Below, in pieces: positions 15,614-27,124 of a stretch of 64,000 nucleotides of DNA. The stretch is taken from assembly GCF_026805545.1 (NCBI RefSeq), contig NZ_JAPRFR010000001.1:310001-374000 (forward strand), written 5' to 3'. Made by a program: the position numbers and the translations under genes. Position 1 is the stretch's first letter; each line of letters opens with the position of its first letter. The notes below the pieces were generated by a model. It had not been told where the DNA came from. It saw only the letters and a program-made list of their open reading frames with translations, and did not search any database. Source of the stretch: Aerococcus kribbianus (lineage in GTDB: Bacteria; Bacillota; Bacilli; Lactobacillales; Aerococcaceae).

Positions 15614-17272
15614 TTACTCTTTGTCAGCCCATTTGAAGCTTGTGTTCGCTCCTACTTGATTACGTACAACATTTTTAACCGCTGGATTTTCAAGGTAAGT
15701 TTGAGACCGTTGATAAAGTGGAGAAATAGCATAATCATCTAATAATAATTTTTCTGCCGCTTGTAAGTCTTCCCAACGTCCAGTGAGATCTTCCGTTTCA
15801 TCAGCAGCGGATTGAATCAAGGCATCATATTCTGGATTAGAGTAGCTAGAATTATTATTGTTACCATCTGTCACAAATAATTCAAGATAGTTAATTGGGT
15901 CGGCATAATCAGCACCCCATAAGGCGACTTGTAGGTCGTAATCTTGTTTGTCATCAGCAGCAATCCGTGACTTAAATGGTACGGCTACGATGTTAACTTC
16001 TAGACCATCAAGATTTTGTGTTAATTGCCCTTGCAAGAATTCTGCAGACCGTTTGGCTCCTTCTGTATCATCAGTTAATAATTCAAGCGTAATTTGGTCT
16101 TCACCAATTTCTTCTAGCCCTTCTTTAAATGCGGCTTTGGCTTCTTCTAAGTTATAAGACACTAAGTTTTCGCCATTATCTTCACGGAAGTCAGCATTTG
16201 TTTCTGGATTTTTAGCTAAACCTTTAGGAACAAAATAGTCCGCAGCCTGGGAGCCATTTTTCAAGACATCGTTGACATAAGCTTCCTTATCTACTGCTTT
16301 AGCAATTCCTTCCCGGATTTTAGCATTAGCTAATGGGGTTTCTTTACCATTTCGTTCTTGGTTCATTTTCAAGTAAGCCAAGGTTGATTCTGGTGCAGAA
16401 TCGCGGTTAGGATCATCTTGTCGTGCTTGGGCATATTCACTACCTAGAGTAGTAAAGTCAAGTTCACCAGAGTCAAATAAGTTAATTGCTGTGGACCCTT
16501 CTTTAATTACCTGGTAATCAATAGCATCTAATTTTACGGTATCAGCATCCCAATACTGGTCATTCTTTTTAAGTTGCCAGTTTAAGTTAGTTCCGTCCCA
16601 ACCTTCAAGAGTAAATGGACCGTTATAAAGTACATTCTCAGCACTTGTACCATAACTATCACCCTTCTCTTCAACGAATTCTTGGTTGAGTGGGAATAAT
16701 GGTGCCATAGCTAAGAGACCTTTTAAGTAAGGAACAGGTTTTTCATATTTTACTTCCAAGGTCTTATCATCGATTGCTTTAACACCCAATTCACTTGGCT
16801 CTGCTTCACCTTTAATAACGGCATCAGCATTAGCAACAATGCCTTGAATCAAATAAGAATAAGCAGCTCCAGTATCTGGATTAGTTAATCGTTGCCAAGA
16901 ATAAACAAAATCATCAGCAGTCACTGGCTCACCATTAGACCAAACGGCGTCTTCTTTTAATTTATAGGTGTAAGTTAATCCGTCTTCGGAAATTTCTGGT
17001 TCTTCGGCTAACATACCAAGTTCATATTCACCATCTTTTGTTTGACGGTAAAGCCCTTCGTTAACAGCTTCCATAGCGTTAAAGCTTACTGCGTCGGTAG
17101 CCATTGTGGCATCCATAGTTGGGATTTCTGCTGACTCCACCCAGTTAAGGACTTTGCCACCTTCTCCATTGGCACCACCACTATTTCCGCCACCATTGTT
17201 ACCACAAGCGGCTAATAATAAACCTGAGAGACCAACGATAGCTGTTGCCTTTAATAATGATTGTTTCTTCAT
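15614..17272 (-). CDS. oppA: Oligopeptide-binding lipoprotein OppA (copy 1)
   Basis: This 552-residue extracellular peptide-binding protein feeds the Opp transporter. It has a lipoprotein signal with lipobox LLAAC (Cys 23), followed by a Gly/Asn-rich linker and the SBP_bac_5 fold (EPEISEDGLTYTYKLKEDAVWSNGEPVTADDFVYSWQRL). The length fits the family. It has its own promoter and is separated from oppB by an opposed gene. The second oppA just upstream is clearly paralogous but diverged. Confidence 0.94.
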   Translation of the reverse strand: MKKQSLLKATAIVGLSGLLLAACGNNGGGNSGGANGEGGKVLNWVESAEIPTMDATMATDAVSFNAMEAVNEGLYRQTKDGEYELGMLAEEPEISEDGLTYTYKLKEDAVWSNGEPVTADDFVYSWQRLTNPDTGAAYSYLIQGIVANADAVIKGEAEPSELGVKAIDDKTLEVKYEKPVPYLKGLLAMAPLFPLNQEFVEEKGDSYGTSAENVLYNGPFTLEGWDGTNLNWQLKKNDQYWDADTVKLDAIDYQVIKEGSTAINLFDSGELDFTTLGSEYAQARQDDPNRDSAPESTLAYLKMNQERNGKETPLANAKIREGIAKAVDKEAYVNDVLKNGSQAADYFVPKGLAKNPETNADFREDNGENLVSYNLEEAKAAFKEGLEEIGEDQITLELLTDDTEGAKRSAEFLQGQLTQNLDGLEVNIVAVPFKSRIAADDKQDYDLQVALWGADYADPINYLELFVTDGNNNNSSYSNPEYDALIQSAADETEDLTGRWEDLQAAEKLLLDDYAISPLYQRSQTYLENPAVKNVVRNQVGANTSFKWADKE

Positions 17273-17305
17273 AAGGTTTCCTCCCTAATTGCTAACTTAT
17301 AAAAG

Positions 17306-17334
17306 AGTTTAGCGGAACTTTTTCTTCATGTCAA
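17306..17334 (-). promoter_or_regulatory. Promoter of oppA copy 1
   Basis: A perfect TTGACA (17,334-17,329), a 17-nt spacer and TAAACT (17,311-17,306) precede oppA. Just upstream of the -35 lies the dyad AATTGTGCATACAATT, which could be a regulator site. Confidence 0.7.
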
Positions 17335-17380
17335 TACAATTGTATGCACAATTCTAATATTTTATCATTTTATTTTAAAA

Positions 17381-17413
17381 ATAAATAAAGAAAGCCGACA
17401 ATATCGGCTTTCT
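17381..17413 (-). terminator. Terminator between the two oppA genes
   Basis: AGAAAGCCGA/TCGGCTTTCT is a perfect 10-bp stem with a 5-nt loop, followed on the minus strand by TTATTTATTTTT. It separates oppA copy 2 from copy 1. Confidence 0.8.
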
Positions 17414-17454
17414 AAATATAAAATATCACTCATTTTTTCATCATATTTTAATAT

Positions 17455-19098
17455 TTAATTTTCTGCAATCTCAGCTGTTCTTAAATCAAATTCATTTCCA
17501 ACTGGTCTAAAGGTAATATTAACTAATCGTGGGTTACGTAATTGAGTTTCCACTTCCTGGTATAATGGCACCATTGCAGTATCATCAGTTAAGATACTTT
17601 GCGCTTGTTTAAAGTTATTCCAACGTGCCATTGCATCATTAGCATTTTCTCCCTTGGCCGCCTCAATTTCAGCATCATAGGCGTCATTGGAGTAGTGGGC
17701 CCGATTATATGGCGCGTCTGTTTGATATAACTCATAGAAGTTAATACCATCGGCAAAGTCCGCAGCCCAACCCGTTAAAGCGAGGTCATAATCCCCTTTC
17801 TCTTCTGCATCTAGGCGATTTTTCTTAGGCACAGATACAATATCGACCTTTAATCCTGGCAAGTTATTCTGTAATTGTCCTTGGATATATTGGGTAGTAT
17901 TTTTACTTTTTTCGTCATCATCACCAATTAGTTTTAAACTTACTTCTTTAGTTCCTAATTCTTCTTTGGCTTGATCCCAATACTTTTCAGCTTCGGCTAA
18001 GTCAAAACGGTCTCTTAGCCCCATTTCTTCAGTAAATTCCGTGTTATTTTCAGGATTGAAGATGAAGTTTTTCGGTACAAAAGTCGCCACTGGTTGAGAC
18101 CCATCCCCAATCACATCAGAAGCCAACTGCTCATTATCAATGACATAATCAATGGCTTTACGTAAACTGTCGTTTTGTAAAGAGTCATTTTCGAAGTTAA
18201 AGGCCAACCAATAATTCCGTGCTTTAGCTTGTTGAACTGCATCAGGATGATCCATAAACTGTTTCACAGTTTCTCCAGTAAGTAGTGAATTATCGACTTC
18301 GCCAGCCTCATAAAGATTGGTATTTGTCGAAATTTCTTTTAATACTTGCACATTGACCTGATCAATTTTAATATCATCAGCATTATAGTAGTCAGGATTC
18401 TTTACTAGCGTCCATTCTAGTCCTGTACCATCCCAGTTTTCTAAAACAAATGGTCCAGAGAATAATAAGTTGTCAGCAGAAGTGCCATAAGCATCCCCTT
18501 TTTCTTCAACAAAATCTTGGTTCAAGGGATATAAAACCGGAAAAGCCAAGAGGTTCAACATATAGGGGGTTGCCTGATCAAGTTTGATTTCAACGGTATA
18601 ATCGTCTAAGGCCCGAACCCCTAACGTATCCACATCCGCTTCACCAGCTAGAACAGCCTTAGCATTGGCAAAATTCTCTAACAAGTAAGAATAGGGCGCC
18701 CCAGTATTAGGGTCAGCCAACCGTTGAATAGCATAAACAAAATCATGAGCTGTGATTGGATCCCCATTGGACCATTTTGCGTCTTTACGTAATTTGATGG
18801 TGTAGGTTAACCCATCTTCCGATACTTGAGGCATATCTTTCGCCAAAGCTGGTTGTACTTCATTTTCTTCATTTTCCCAATAGAGTCCTTCCTGAATGTG
18901 GCCTAAATAATTGGCGGAGTTCATATCTGTCACCAAACTCGAATCTAAAGTGGCAATTTCTGTTGGAGCCACATAATTGACAACTGCCCCTTCGCTACTA
19001 TTACCATTAGACGATCCTGAATCACCTGACGAATTTCCAGAACAGGCTGCTAAAAGTAGTGTTGTAGCTAACCCAATAATCATTTTGCTTTTCCTCAT
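17455..19098 (-). CDS. oppA: Oligopeptide-binding lipoprotein OppA (copy 2)
   Basis: The 547-residue lipoprotein (lipobox LLAAC, Cys 19) shares the SBP_bac_5 fold and the LTYTIKLRKDAKWSNGDPITAHDFVYA block with copy 1, but many other positions differ, so the two probably favour different peptides. ATG 19,098 follows AGAGGGTG by 6 nt. The GTG at 19,107 is part of that site. A CodY-like box overlaps its promoter. Confidence 0.93.
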   Translation of the reverse strand: MRKSKMIIGLATTLLLAACSGNSSGDSGSSNGNSSEGAVVNYVAPTEIATLDSSLVTDMNSANYLGHIQEGLYWENEENEVQPALAKDMPQVSEDGLTYTIKLRKDAKWSNGDPITAHDFVYAIQRLADPNTGAPYSYLLENFANAKAVLAGEADVDTLGVRALDDYTVEIKLDQATPYMLNLLAFPVLYPLNQDFVEEKGDAYGTSADNLLFSGPFVLENWDGTGLEWTLVKNPDYYNADDIKIDQVNVQVLKEISTNTNLYEAGEVDNSLLTGETVKQFMDHPDAVQQAKARNYWLAFNFENDSLQNDSLRKAIDYVIDNEQLASDVIGDGSQPVATFVPKNFIFNPENNTEFTEEMGLRDRFDLAEAEKYWDQAKEELGTKEVSLKLIGDDDEKSKNTTQYIQGQLQNNLPGLKVDIVSVPKKNRLDAEEKGDYDLALTGWAADFADGINFYELYQTDAPYNRAHYSNDAYDAEIEAAKGENANDAMARWNNFKQAQSILTDDTAMVPLYQEVETQLRNPRLVNITFRPVGNEFDLRTAEIAEN

Positions 19099-19129
19099 TA
19101 TTTTCACCCTCTTTTCTAATCATATTTTA

Positions 19130-19157
19130 ATTTTATTCTATTTTTCAGAATTGTCAA
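19130..19157 (-). promoter_or_regulatory. Promoter of oppA copy 2 with a CodY-like box
   Basis: On the minus strand TTGACA (19,157-19,152), a 16-nt spacer and TAAAAT (19,135-19,130). The plus-strand sequence ATTTTTCAGAATTGT (19,140-19,154) matches 11 of 15 positions of the CodY box AATTTTCWGAAAATT and overlaps the -35. CodY control of peptide uptake is known in lactococci. Here it is inferred. Confidence 0.55.
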
Positions 19158-19283
19158 TCTATTTTGCAACAAATTTTATAAATTAATTTTTTGAATATTA
19201 GACAGCAAAATTTTTATATGGTTTAAATGTTTAGCTGTTATAAATTATCAGTTTCTAACCCTCATATTTTTGCGATTAAGATA

Positions 19284-19313
19284 TAAAAAACGTTGAGGCT
19301 TAAACCTCAACGC
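19284..19313 (-). terminator. Terminator after the truncated transporter
   Basis: CGTTGAGG/CCTCAACG (19,291-19,298 with 19,305-19,312) is followed on the minus strand by six T. Confidence 0.75.
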
Positions 19314-19334
19314 TTTGATAGTAGATTCTATTGA

Positions 19335-19709
19335 TTATTTTTCCTTGAGGGGTTGAAGTTCCACCGTGACGATCCAAACAATAAAAGGCACTAAAACCAC
19401 ATTCACTGCCGTTAAAAAGGACTTTTTAGAAGAAGTAGTGTACTCCAATCCTGTAGTCTGTAGAAAATATGCCAGGAAGAGAATACTACCAATGAACTCT
19501 CCCTTAAACAGATATGTTTTGTTGATTTGCTTTAATTGTTTATAATTAAGGACTAAAAGAATGACAAAGGCAATCGAAAAGCGCATGGCAATAATTCGGA
19601 AAGTCGTAAAGTAGTCCAAAGCAATTGCAGAAAAGGTAAAACCTGACCCCCAAATAATTGCTGTGATTAATAGCCCCAACTTTCCTAGCGTTTCTTTATT
19701 AAGTTTCAT
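19335..19709 (-). pseudogene. Truncated EamA/DMT-type transporter (N-terminal half only)
   Basis: The 124-residue frame starts MKLNKETLGKLGLLITAIIWGSGF, the classic opening of a drug/metabolite transporter of the EamA family, and holds four to five membrane segments. Full members have about 300 residues and ten segments in two repeats. Here the protein stops after the first repeat (VPFIVWIVTVELQPLKEK) and a terminator follows at once, with no trace of the second repeat on either strand nearby. A 3' deletion is most likely. It could still make a small single-repeat protein, but I treat it as a remnant. Confidence 0.75.
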
Positions 19710-19788
19710 AATATCCTCCAAGTTTATTAGACTACAATATTTATAGCAAAATTGTCTATGAAACACACTCCTCTATTCAACAATGTAA

Positions 19789-19821
19789 TAAAAAAACGAG
19801 CTAGGAGATTCCTAGCTCGTT
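19789..19821 (-). terminator. Terminator of the glycolytic operon after eno
   Basis: A perfect 12-bp stem AACGAGCTAGGA/TCCTAGCTCGTT with a 3-nt loop is followed on the minus strand by seven T. Confidence 0.9.
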
Positions 19822-19840
19822 GACGGTAATAAGTTTAAGC

Positions 19841-21169
<1,329 letters not shown>

Positions 21170-21219
21170 TTATTCTTACTCTATTAGTATAGCATAATTA
21201 CCTAAATTAAGCCATTCTC

Positions 21220-22752
21220 TTAATGCTTGATTAGGCTTACTCCTGTCATTTCTTCAGGCTTATCTAAACCTAACAAGTCTAACATTGTTGGTGCTACATC
21301 AGCTAAGCGTCCATCTGTCCGTAATTCTGCTCCATCTTTTGTTACAATTAATGGAACAGGAACCGTTGTATGGGCAGTGTTTGGGGAGCCATCAGGATTT
21401 AATTCTGTTTCTGAGTTCCCATGATCAGCAAAAATAATCGCGTGACCACCCTTTTCAGTGATAGCATCCACAACTCGGCCTAAGCATTCATCAACAGCTT
21501 CAATTGCCTTGATAGTCGCTTGTAAATCACCAGAGTGACCGACCATATCAGGGTTGGCAAAGTTTAGGATAATTGCGTCTTCACGGTCATTGTTAATTTC
21601 ATCCAATAAAGCATCAGTGACTTCGTAAGCAGACATTTCAGGCTTCAAGTCATATGTTGCTACTTTTGGTGAATTAATTAAAATCCGTTTTTCGCCTTCA
21701 AACTCTTGGTTAGAGCCACCGTTCATGAAGAAAGTAACATGAGGGTATTTTTCAGTTTCGGCAATCCGTAATTGTTTAAGGCCATTTTTAGATAGGACTT
21801 CACCAATCACATTCTTCAATGGAATCGGTGGGTAAGCAATGCTTGCAGGAATATCATCATTGTATTTGGTCATAGTGACAAACTTGACATTCTTAGGGAA
21901 GTTATCGCGTTCAAAATTAGTCCAAGTTTCAGCTGTAGCAGCGCTTGATAATTGAATTGCCCGGTCAGGACGGAAGTTTGCAAAGATAATTGCATCATTA
22001 TCATGAACTTTTCCTAAGGCTTCTCCTTGATCATTAACAATCACGCTTGGGACCACAAACTCATCAGTGACATCGTTAGCATAAGAAGTTTCGACTACTT
22101 GTTGGGCAGATTTTGCTTCATTACCGCGACCATTAAAAATCACATCATAAGCCTTTTGTACACGTTCCCAACGATTATCGCGGTCCATCGCATAGTAACG
22201 ACCAGATACAGAAGCAATTTCACCTAATCCTTCTGTAGTCATGACGTCTTCGATGGTTTTGATATATCCTGGTGCCGCATGTGGGTCAACATCCCGACCG
22301 TCAAGGAAGGCATGTAAGAATAATTTTTTAACCCCTTTGGCTTTGGCGTCACGAATTAACTGGGTGATGTGATTTAAATGAGAGTGAACACCACCGTCAG
22401 ATAATAAACCGAAAATGTGCAAGGCAGAATCATTGGATACCGTATGACTATAAGCCTCATTTAAAGCAGGATTTTCTAAGAATTCGCCGTCTTCAATGGC
22501 CTTATCAATACGAGTTAAACTTTGGTAAACAATCCGGCCCGCACCAATGTTGGTGTGCCCTACTTCTGAATTACCCATTTGCCCTTCAGGTAAACCAACA
22601 TCAAGGCCAGAAGCCTTCATTGTAGCATGTGGGTATTGATTCCAATAACGGTCGAAGTTAGGTTTATTGGCTTGGTTAACAGCATTACCGTAATCTTCTT
22701 CGCGCCATCCGAATCCATCAAGGATAATAATGGCTACTGGTGACTTACTCAT
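21220..22752 (-). CDS. gpmI: 2,3-bisphosphoglycerate-independent phosphoglycerate mutase
   Basis: The 510-residue Mn2+ enzyme interconverts 3- and 2-phosphoglycerate. The alkaline-phosphatase-like metal motifs are visible: ILDGFGWRE (about 9-17), [14 protein letters not shown] with the nucleophile Ser at about 62, [32 protein letters not shown] and HTTVPVPL. Its start codon overlaps the tpiA stop by 4 nt. Confidence 0.97.
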   Translation of the reverse strand: MSKSPVAIIILDGFGWREEDYGNAVNQANKPNFDRYWNQYPHATMKASGLDVGLPEGQMGNSEVGHTNIGAGRIVYQSLTRIDKAIEDGEFLENPALNEAYSHTVSNDSALHIFGLLSDGGVHSHLNHITQLIRDAKAKGVKKLFLHAFLDGRDVDPHAAPGYIKTIEDVMTTEGLGEIASVSGRYYAMDRDNRWERVQKAYDVIFNGRGNEAKSAQQVVETSYANDVTDEFVVPSVIVNDQGEALGKVHDNDAIIFANFRPDRAIQLSSAATAETWTNFERDNFPKNVKFVTMTKYNDDIPASIAYPPIPLKNVIGEVLSKNGLKQLRIAETEKYPHVTFFMNGGSNQEFEGEKRILINSPKVATYDLKPEMSAYEVTDALLDEINNDREDAIILNFANPDMVGHSGDLQATIKAIEAVDECLGRVVDAITEKGGHAIIFADHGNSETELNPDGSPNTAHTTVPVPLIVTKDGAELRTDGRLADVAPTMLDLLGLDKPEEMTGVSLIKH

Positions 22753-23504
22753 GCAACCCCTCCAGTTAATAAAGCAGTATAAGAATCAACTTCTAAGCTA
22801 GCGCCACCAACTAAGGCACCGTCGATATTATCTTTAGCTAATAGTTCAGCCACATTAGCAGGTTTCACTGAACCACCATATAAGATACGTACCGCGTCAC
22901 TCGCTTCTTGGCCAGCAACTTCAAAGACCACTTCACGAATATGCGCAATCATAGTTTCCGCATCGTCAGCTGAAGCAGTTTTACCTGTCCCAATTGCCCA
23001 AACTGGTTCATAGGCAATGACAGTCTTACTTACTTCCTCATCAGACAAGTTAGCTAGAGCTGCTTTTACTTGGCCAGCGACCCATTCTTGGTCCTTTCCA
23101 GCTTCGCGTGTTTCTAAAGATTCACCAACACAGATGATTGGTGTCATACCATGGTCAAGGATCGCTTTAGTTTTCTTGTTAACGTCTTCGTCAGTTTCAT
23201 GGAAGATATCCCGACGTTCAGAGTGACCAACAATGACATAAGGCACTTCAATGCTAGCTAATGATTGTGGGCTGATTTCACCAGTAAAGGCACCCGCATC
23301 TTCAAAGTGGGCATTTTGAGCACCAATTTTAATGTCTGTTCCCTTGGCCGCTTCTTGCATGGCAGTAATAGCAAGTGCTGTTGGGGTAATTACCGCTTCA
23401 GCATCTGTTTTCGGGAAATTTTCTTTTAATTCGTTGATAAAAGCAACGCCTTCTTCTGGTGTTTTGTTCATTTTCCAGTTTCCAGCAATTAATGGTTGAC
23501 GCAT
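22749..23504 (-). CDS. tpiA: Triosephosphate isomerase
   Basis: The 251-residue enzyme interconverts dihydroxyacetone phosphate and glyceraldehyde 3-phosphate. It shows GNWKMNK (9-15), [10 protein letters not shown] (His about 95), [11 protein letters not shown] (Glu about 167) and the phosphate loop [10 protein letters not shown] 23,504 gives the standard [14 protein letters not shown] start, 8 nt after an AGAAAGGATG site. The in-frame start at 23,522 is too early. Confidence 0.97.
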   Translation of the reverse strand: MRQPLIAGNWKMNKTPEEGVAFINELKENFPKTDAEAVITPTALAITAMQEAAKGTDIKIGAQNAHFEDAGAFTGEISPQSLASIEVPYVIVGHSERRDIFHETDEDVNKKTKAILDHGMTPIICVGESLETREAGKDQEWVAGQVKAALANLSDEEVSKTVIAYEPVWAIGTGKTASADDAETMIAHIREVVFEVAGQEASDAVRILYGGSVKPANVAELLAKDNIDGALVGGASLEVDSYTALLTGGVA

Positions 23505-23527
23505 GTTAACATCCTTTCTCAATGCAA

Positions 23528-24718
23528 TTATTTGTCATCTAAGGCAGCTACTGCAGGAAGTTCATTTCCTTCTAAGAATTCTAATGAAGCGCCCCCACCA
23601 GTAGAAATGTGAGAAAACTTATCAGCATAACCTAGGCTTTGGGCAGCTGCAGCAGAATCTCCACCACCGATAATCGTTTTGGCATCATCTAAGTCAGCGA
23701 TGGCTTGACAAACACCAATTGTTCCCTTAGCAAAGCTTTCCATTTCGAAGACACCCATTGGGCCATTCCAAACCACTGTTTTGGCACCAGCAAGTTCTTC
23801 TTTGTATTTTTCAACAGTAGCTGGTCCACAGTCTAAGCCTTCCCAGTCCGCAGGGATAGCATCAGCAGAAACGACTTGGGTATTGGCATCATTTGAGAAG
23901 TCATCTGCAACCACATTATCCACTGGTAAAACAAGTTTGTCACCAGCTTCTTCCATGAGTTCTTTGGCTAATGGTACACGTTCTTCTTCTAATAATGATT
24001 TACCGACTTCATAGCCTTTAGCCTTGTAGAAGGTGTAAGCCATACCGCCACCGATCAAGACTTTATCAGCCTTAGATAAGAGTGACTTGATAACATTAAT
24101 TTTATCAGAAACCTTAGCACCACCTAAGATAGCGACAAATGGCCGTTCAGGATCATTTACTGCTTCCCCTAAGAATTTAAGTTCTTTTTCCATTAGGTAA
24201 CCAGCAACGGCTTCAAGGTTAGCTGAAATACCAACGTTAGAAGCATGTGAACGGTGAGCGGTACCGAAAGCATCATTAACAAATACATCACCTAATGATG
24301 CCCAGTATTTACCAAGTTCTGGGTCATTTTTACTTTCTTTCTTACCATCTAAATCTTCGAAACGTGTGTTTTCAAAGAGCAAAGCTTGTCCCGCATCTAA
24401 TTGATCAATAGCTTCTTCCAGTTCTTTTCCTCTAGTTGTCGGAACAAATTGAACATCTTGGTCCAATAGTTCGCTTAAGCGTTGGGCAACTGGACGTAGG
24501 CTCAATTTCTCCTTGTCAGCTTCTTCTTTTACCTTACCAAGGTGAGAGAAGAGGATTAATTTTCCACCTTGTTCCAAGATGTATTTAATAGTAGGCAAAG
24601 CTTGAACAATCCGGTTGTCGTCACTGATTTGACCATCTTTCAATGGGACGTTGAAGTCAGCACGCATTAAAACTTTCTTATCTTTTAACTGGATATCTTC
24701 AACAGTTTTTTTAGCCAT
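23528..24718 (-). CDS. pgk: Phosphoglycerate kinase
   Basis: The 396-residue kinase makes ATP from 1,3-bisphosphoglycerate. Visible marks are RADFNVPL (substrate loop), [36 protein letters not shown] and [11 protein letters not shown] 24,718 ([10 protein letters not shown]) follows a GGAGATGAC site. A hairpin terminator lies between gap and pgk, so pgk-tpiA-gpmI-eno would be made by read-through or after mRNA processing. Confidence 0.97.
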   Translation of the reverse strand: MAKKTVEDIQLKDKKVLMRADFNVPLKDGQISDDNRIVQALPTIKYILEQGGKLILFSHLGKVKEEADKEKLSLRPVAQRLSELLDQDVQFVPTTRGKELEEAIDQLDAGQALLFENTRFEDLDGKKESKNDPELGKYWASLGDVFVNDAFGTAHRSHASNVGISANLEAVAGYLMEKELKFLGEAVNDPERPFVAILGGAKVSDKINVIKSLLSKADKVLIGGGMAYTFYKAKGYEVGKSLLEEERVPLAKELMEEAGDKLVLPVDNVVADDFSNDANTQVVSADAIPADWEGLDCGPATVEKYKEELAGAKTVVWNGPMGVFEMESFAKGTIGVCQAIADLDDAKTIIGGGDSAAAAQSLGYADKFSHISTGGGASLEFLEGNELPAVAALDDK

Positions 24719-24740
24719 TCTTGTCATCTCCTTTATCTCT

Positions 24741-24775
24741 TAAAAAAATAAGCGAGAAGCGCGAAGCTTCCCGCT
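24741..24775 (-). terminator. Terminator/attenuator between gap and pgk
   Basis: AGCGGGAAGC pairs with GCTTCTCGCT (one G-T pair) around a 5-nt loop and is followed by TTATTTTTTT on the minus strand. It probably trims expression of the distal genes so that gap is made in excess. Confidence 0.8.
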
Positions 24776-24810
24776 GTCATGAAAAGCTAGGCGATATGCC
24801 TATTTTCATC

Positions 24811-25818
24811 TTATAACGTAGCGAATTTTTCTAATAAACGAACCATGTTTGAAACGAAACCAGCTTCGTTATCATACCAAGCAACAGTTTTCACTAATTG
24901 TGAACCATCTTCTGCTTCTTGGATTTCAGTTAATGTAGCATCAAAGATTGATCCAGCGTGGAATCCGATGATGTCAGAAGAAACGATTTCGTCTTCGTTG
25001 TAAGCGAATGAATCGGTTGAAGCAGCTTTCATTGCTTCGTTGATTTCTTCAACTGAAACGTTTTTGTTTAATAGAGAGTACATAATAGTGTGAGAACCAG
25101 TAACTGTTGGCACACGTAATGCAGAACCATCTAATAAACCGTTAACTTCTGGAATTACACGGCCAATAGCTTTAGCAGCACCTGTTGAAGCAGGGATAAT
25201 GTTTTGCGCTGCAGCACGTCCTGAACGGTAAGATTTAGCGTTAGGAGAGTCTTGAGTTGGTTGAGTAGCAGTGTAAGCATGAACTGTTACCATGTTACCA
25301 GTTTTAATGCCGTAGTTGTCTTGTAATACTTTAACAACTGGTGCTAAAGAGTTTGTTGTACAAGAAGCTGCAGAGATGATTGTGTCGTCAGAAGAAATAG
25401 TGTCTTCGTTAACACCGTAAACGATCATCTTAGTTTCAGCATCTTTGGCAGGAGCAGAAATTAATACGCGTTTAGCACCTGCATTAATGTGGGCTTGAGA
25501 TTTTTCTGCTGAAGTGTAGAAACCAGTACATTCAAGTACGATATCAATTCCAAGGTCACCCCAAGGAAGGTCGTTGGCGTCTTTTTCTTCATAAGATTTA
25601 ATTTCTTTGCCATCTACTAGGAAACCGTTGTCAGTTAATTCAACTGAATATGGGAAACGGCCATGAGCAGTGTCATATTTTAATAGGTAAGCAAGGTTTT
25701 CGTTGTCGGTTAAGTCGTTAACTGCAACTACCTCTAAGTCTGATTCTGTTTCTAAAATACGACGTAATGCTAGACGTCCAATACGTCCAAATCCATTAAT
25801 TGCTACTTTTACTGCCAT
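24811..25818 (-). CDS. gap: Glyceraldehyde-3-phosphate dehydrogenase
   Basis: The 335-residue NAD-dependent enzyme has the Rossmann start [14 protein letters not shown], the catalytic [12 protein letters not shown] (Cys about 153), TVHAYTATQ (His about 180) and WYDNEAGF near the end. It is the first enzyme gene after cggR, 35 nt downstream, as in Bacillus. Acidic residues after the first beta-alpha unit (VVAVNDLTD) fit NAD use. Confidence 0.98.
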   Translation of the reverse strand: MAVKVAINGFGRIGRLALRRILETESDLEVVAVNDLTDNENLAYLLKYDTAHGRFPYSVELTDNGFLVDGKEIKSYEEKDANDLPWGDLGIDIVLECTGFYTSAEKSQAHINAGAKRVLISAPAKDAETKMIVYGVNEDTISSDDTIISAASCTTNSLAPVVKVLQDNYGIKTGNMVTVHAYTATQPTQDSPNAKSYRSGRAAAQNIIPASTGAAKAIGRVIPEVNGLLDGSALRVPTVTGSHTIMYSLLNKNVSVEEINEAMKAASTDSFAYNEDEIVSSDIIGFHAGSIFDATLTEIQEAEDGSQLVKTVAWYDNEAGFVSNMVRLLEKFATL

Positions 25819-25853
25819 TTAAAATTCCTCCTTATGGAATATAAATTATTATT

Positions 25854-26891
25854 TTAATGGGTTTCCCCATTTAAAACCTGATTTGCAGCACCATGGTCAG
25901 TGATTAACACTAACTGTTTGGGTGCGAGTTTAGCAAAAGCTGCTATAGCCTTTGCCTTTGATGAGCCGCCCGCCACCAAAATAGGATGGGCGACAGAAGC
26001 AAGGTCTTCAATTTGAAAACCAATCCGTGGCATCCGGTAAACAATCTTACCATCTGCATCGAAGAAACAACCAAATGCTTCTCCAACTGCTCCTGCCTTA
26101 GCGATTAGTTCGGCTTCATCGAGGTCGACTTCTCGACGCTCTGCCATTATTTTAGCATCTCCTACACTAAAGAGTAAAATGTTAGCCCTTTTGAGTTCTT
26201 GTAGGGTCTGCTGGATGGAAGGTTCCATCAGCAATAAACGATAGGTCTCTTGGCTGAGTTTCTCTGGTGTATAAAGCACCATATTCCTTCCATGTAAACG
26301 TTGGGCTAAGATATCTGAGATAGTATTGGCTTGGGCAGCAAGTTGGTCGCCCAAACCGCCTCTAGCAGCTACCACGGTAAAATCACGTCCGTTAGCTAAA
26401 GATTCTTGCATATTCTTGGCAATATCTAACATAGTGGTTCCCCCAGTTATTGCTAGGGTGTGGTGGCCACGGTCAAGTTTCTTGTTCAAATATTGAGAAA
26501 CTTGTAAGCCTAACTCATAATTCTGAAGGCGATCGCTATCCGCATCTCCAGAAACAATCTTAACCTGGCGAATATCCAGTGTTTGTTTGAGAAGTTTTTC
26601 TTGCACATGTACGGATGACTGGTGGCGCCAAATATTTTGCGCATTAATCAGCGCTTGTTCACCTTTACCAGTGACCATCATACCTTTTGCACTAGTCACA
26701 ATAAACTGTTGCTGTTTGAGAAATTCAGTCTCCGTCCGCAAGGGACGCTCTGTCATCTGCAAACGTTCAGCGAGTTGTTTGCGACCAATTGGCCCTTCTC
26801 GATAAATCATATGTAAAATATCAATACGTCGCAGGTACACTGGAAGGAGTTCAGGAACGATTTCAATCATTTGTTCTATGACATCTTCCAT
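25854..26891 (-). CDS. cggR: Central glycolytic genes regulator CggR (SorC/DeoR family)
   Basis: The 345-residue repressor controls the gap operon and is relieved by fructose 1,6-bisphosphate in Bacillus. The N-terminal winged helix (about 18-75; REGPIGRKQLAERLQMTERPLRTETEFLKQQ) is followed by the SorC sugar-phosphate-binding domain with TGGTTMLDIA and VVAARGGLGDQ. It heads the glycolytic cluster, and its own leader carries the double dyad that fits a CggR operator. Confidence 0.95.
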   Translation of the reverse strand: MEDVIEQMIEIVPELLPVYLRRIDILHMIYREGPIGRKQLAERLQMTERPLRTETEFLKQQQFIVTSAKGMMVTGKGEQALINAQNIWRHQSSVHVQEKLLKQTLDIRQVKIVSGDADSDRLQNYELGLQVSQYLNKKLDRGHHTLAITGGTTMLDIAKNMQESLANGRDFTVVAARGGLGDQLAAQANTISDILAQRLHGRNMVLYTPEKLSQETYRLLLMEPSIQQTLQELKRANILLFSVGDAKIMAERREVDLDEAELIAKAGAVGEAFGCFFDADGKIVYRMPRIGFQIEDLASVAHPILVAGGSSKAKAIAAFAKLAPKQLVLITDHGAANQVLNGETH

Positions 26892-26904
26892 GATAACCTC
26901 CTGT

Positions 26905-26943
26905 CTGGACGCTTTTTGTCCAGGTGATCATTTTTTGACCACC
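26905..26943 (-). promoter_or_regulatory. CggR operator (two tandem dyads)
   Basis: Two imperfect palindromes lie side by side: CTGGAC-N7-GTCCAG (26,905-26,923, perfect arms) and GGTGGTCA-N5-TGATCACC (26,923-26,943, one mismatch). Both contain a GGwC..GwCC core, and they repeat with a 19-bp period. The Bacillus operator is a comparable tandem CGGGACN6TGTC repeat. It lies between the promoter and the cggR ribosome site, where bound CggR would block elongation. Confidence 0.75.
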
Positions 26944-26994
26944 TTGGTGTAAAAAAAATTTAAACTGGCCAAGCAGTCAAATTCCTTACACCAA
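26944..26994 (-). promoter_or_regulatory. Leader stem-loop of the cggR operon
   Basis: TTGGTGTAA (26,986-26,994 read on minus) pairs perfectly with TTACACCAA (26,952-26,944). The enclosed 33 nt can extend the stem (AATTTGACTG with CAGTTTAAATT). It would form at the very 5' end of the transcript and may protect it from decay. Confidence 0.6.
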
Positions 26995-26996
26995 TT

Positions 26997-27025
26997 AGTA
27001 TAGCAATTTCCATTTCTGACCGCAA
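26997..27025 (-). promoter_or_regulatory. Promoter of the cggR-gap operon
   Basis: TTGCGG (27,025-27,020), a 17-nt spacer and TATACT (27,002-26,997) with an extended TGC just before the -10. The predicted start near 26,990 gives a leader of about 100 nt. Confidence 0.65.
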
Positions 27026-27085
27026 GTCAAAACTACTAATTTAGACAAGGCAATCATCAATACTGATTAAAATAATCACAGCTAA

Positions 27086-27113
27086 TAAAAAAGCCCCACT
27101 TACTTATGGGGCT
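27086..27113 (-). terminator. Terminator of clpP
   Basis: AGCCCCA/TGGGGCT with an 8-nt loop is followed on the minus strand by six T, 11 nt past the clpP stop. Confidence 0.85.
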
Positions 27114-27124
27114 AGATGTTCAAA

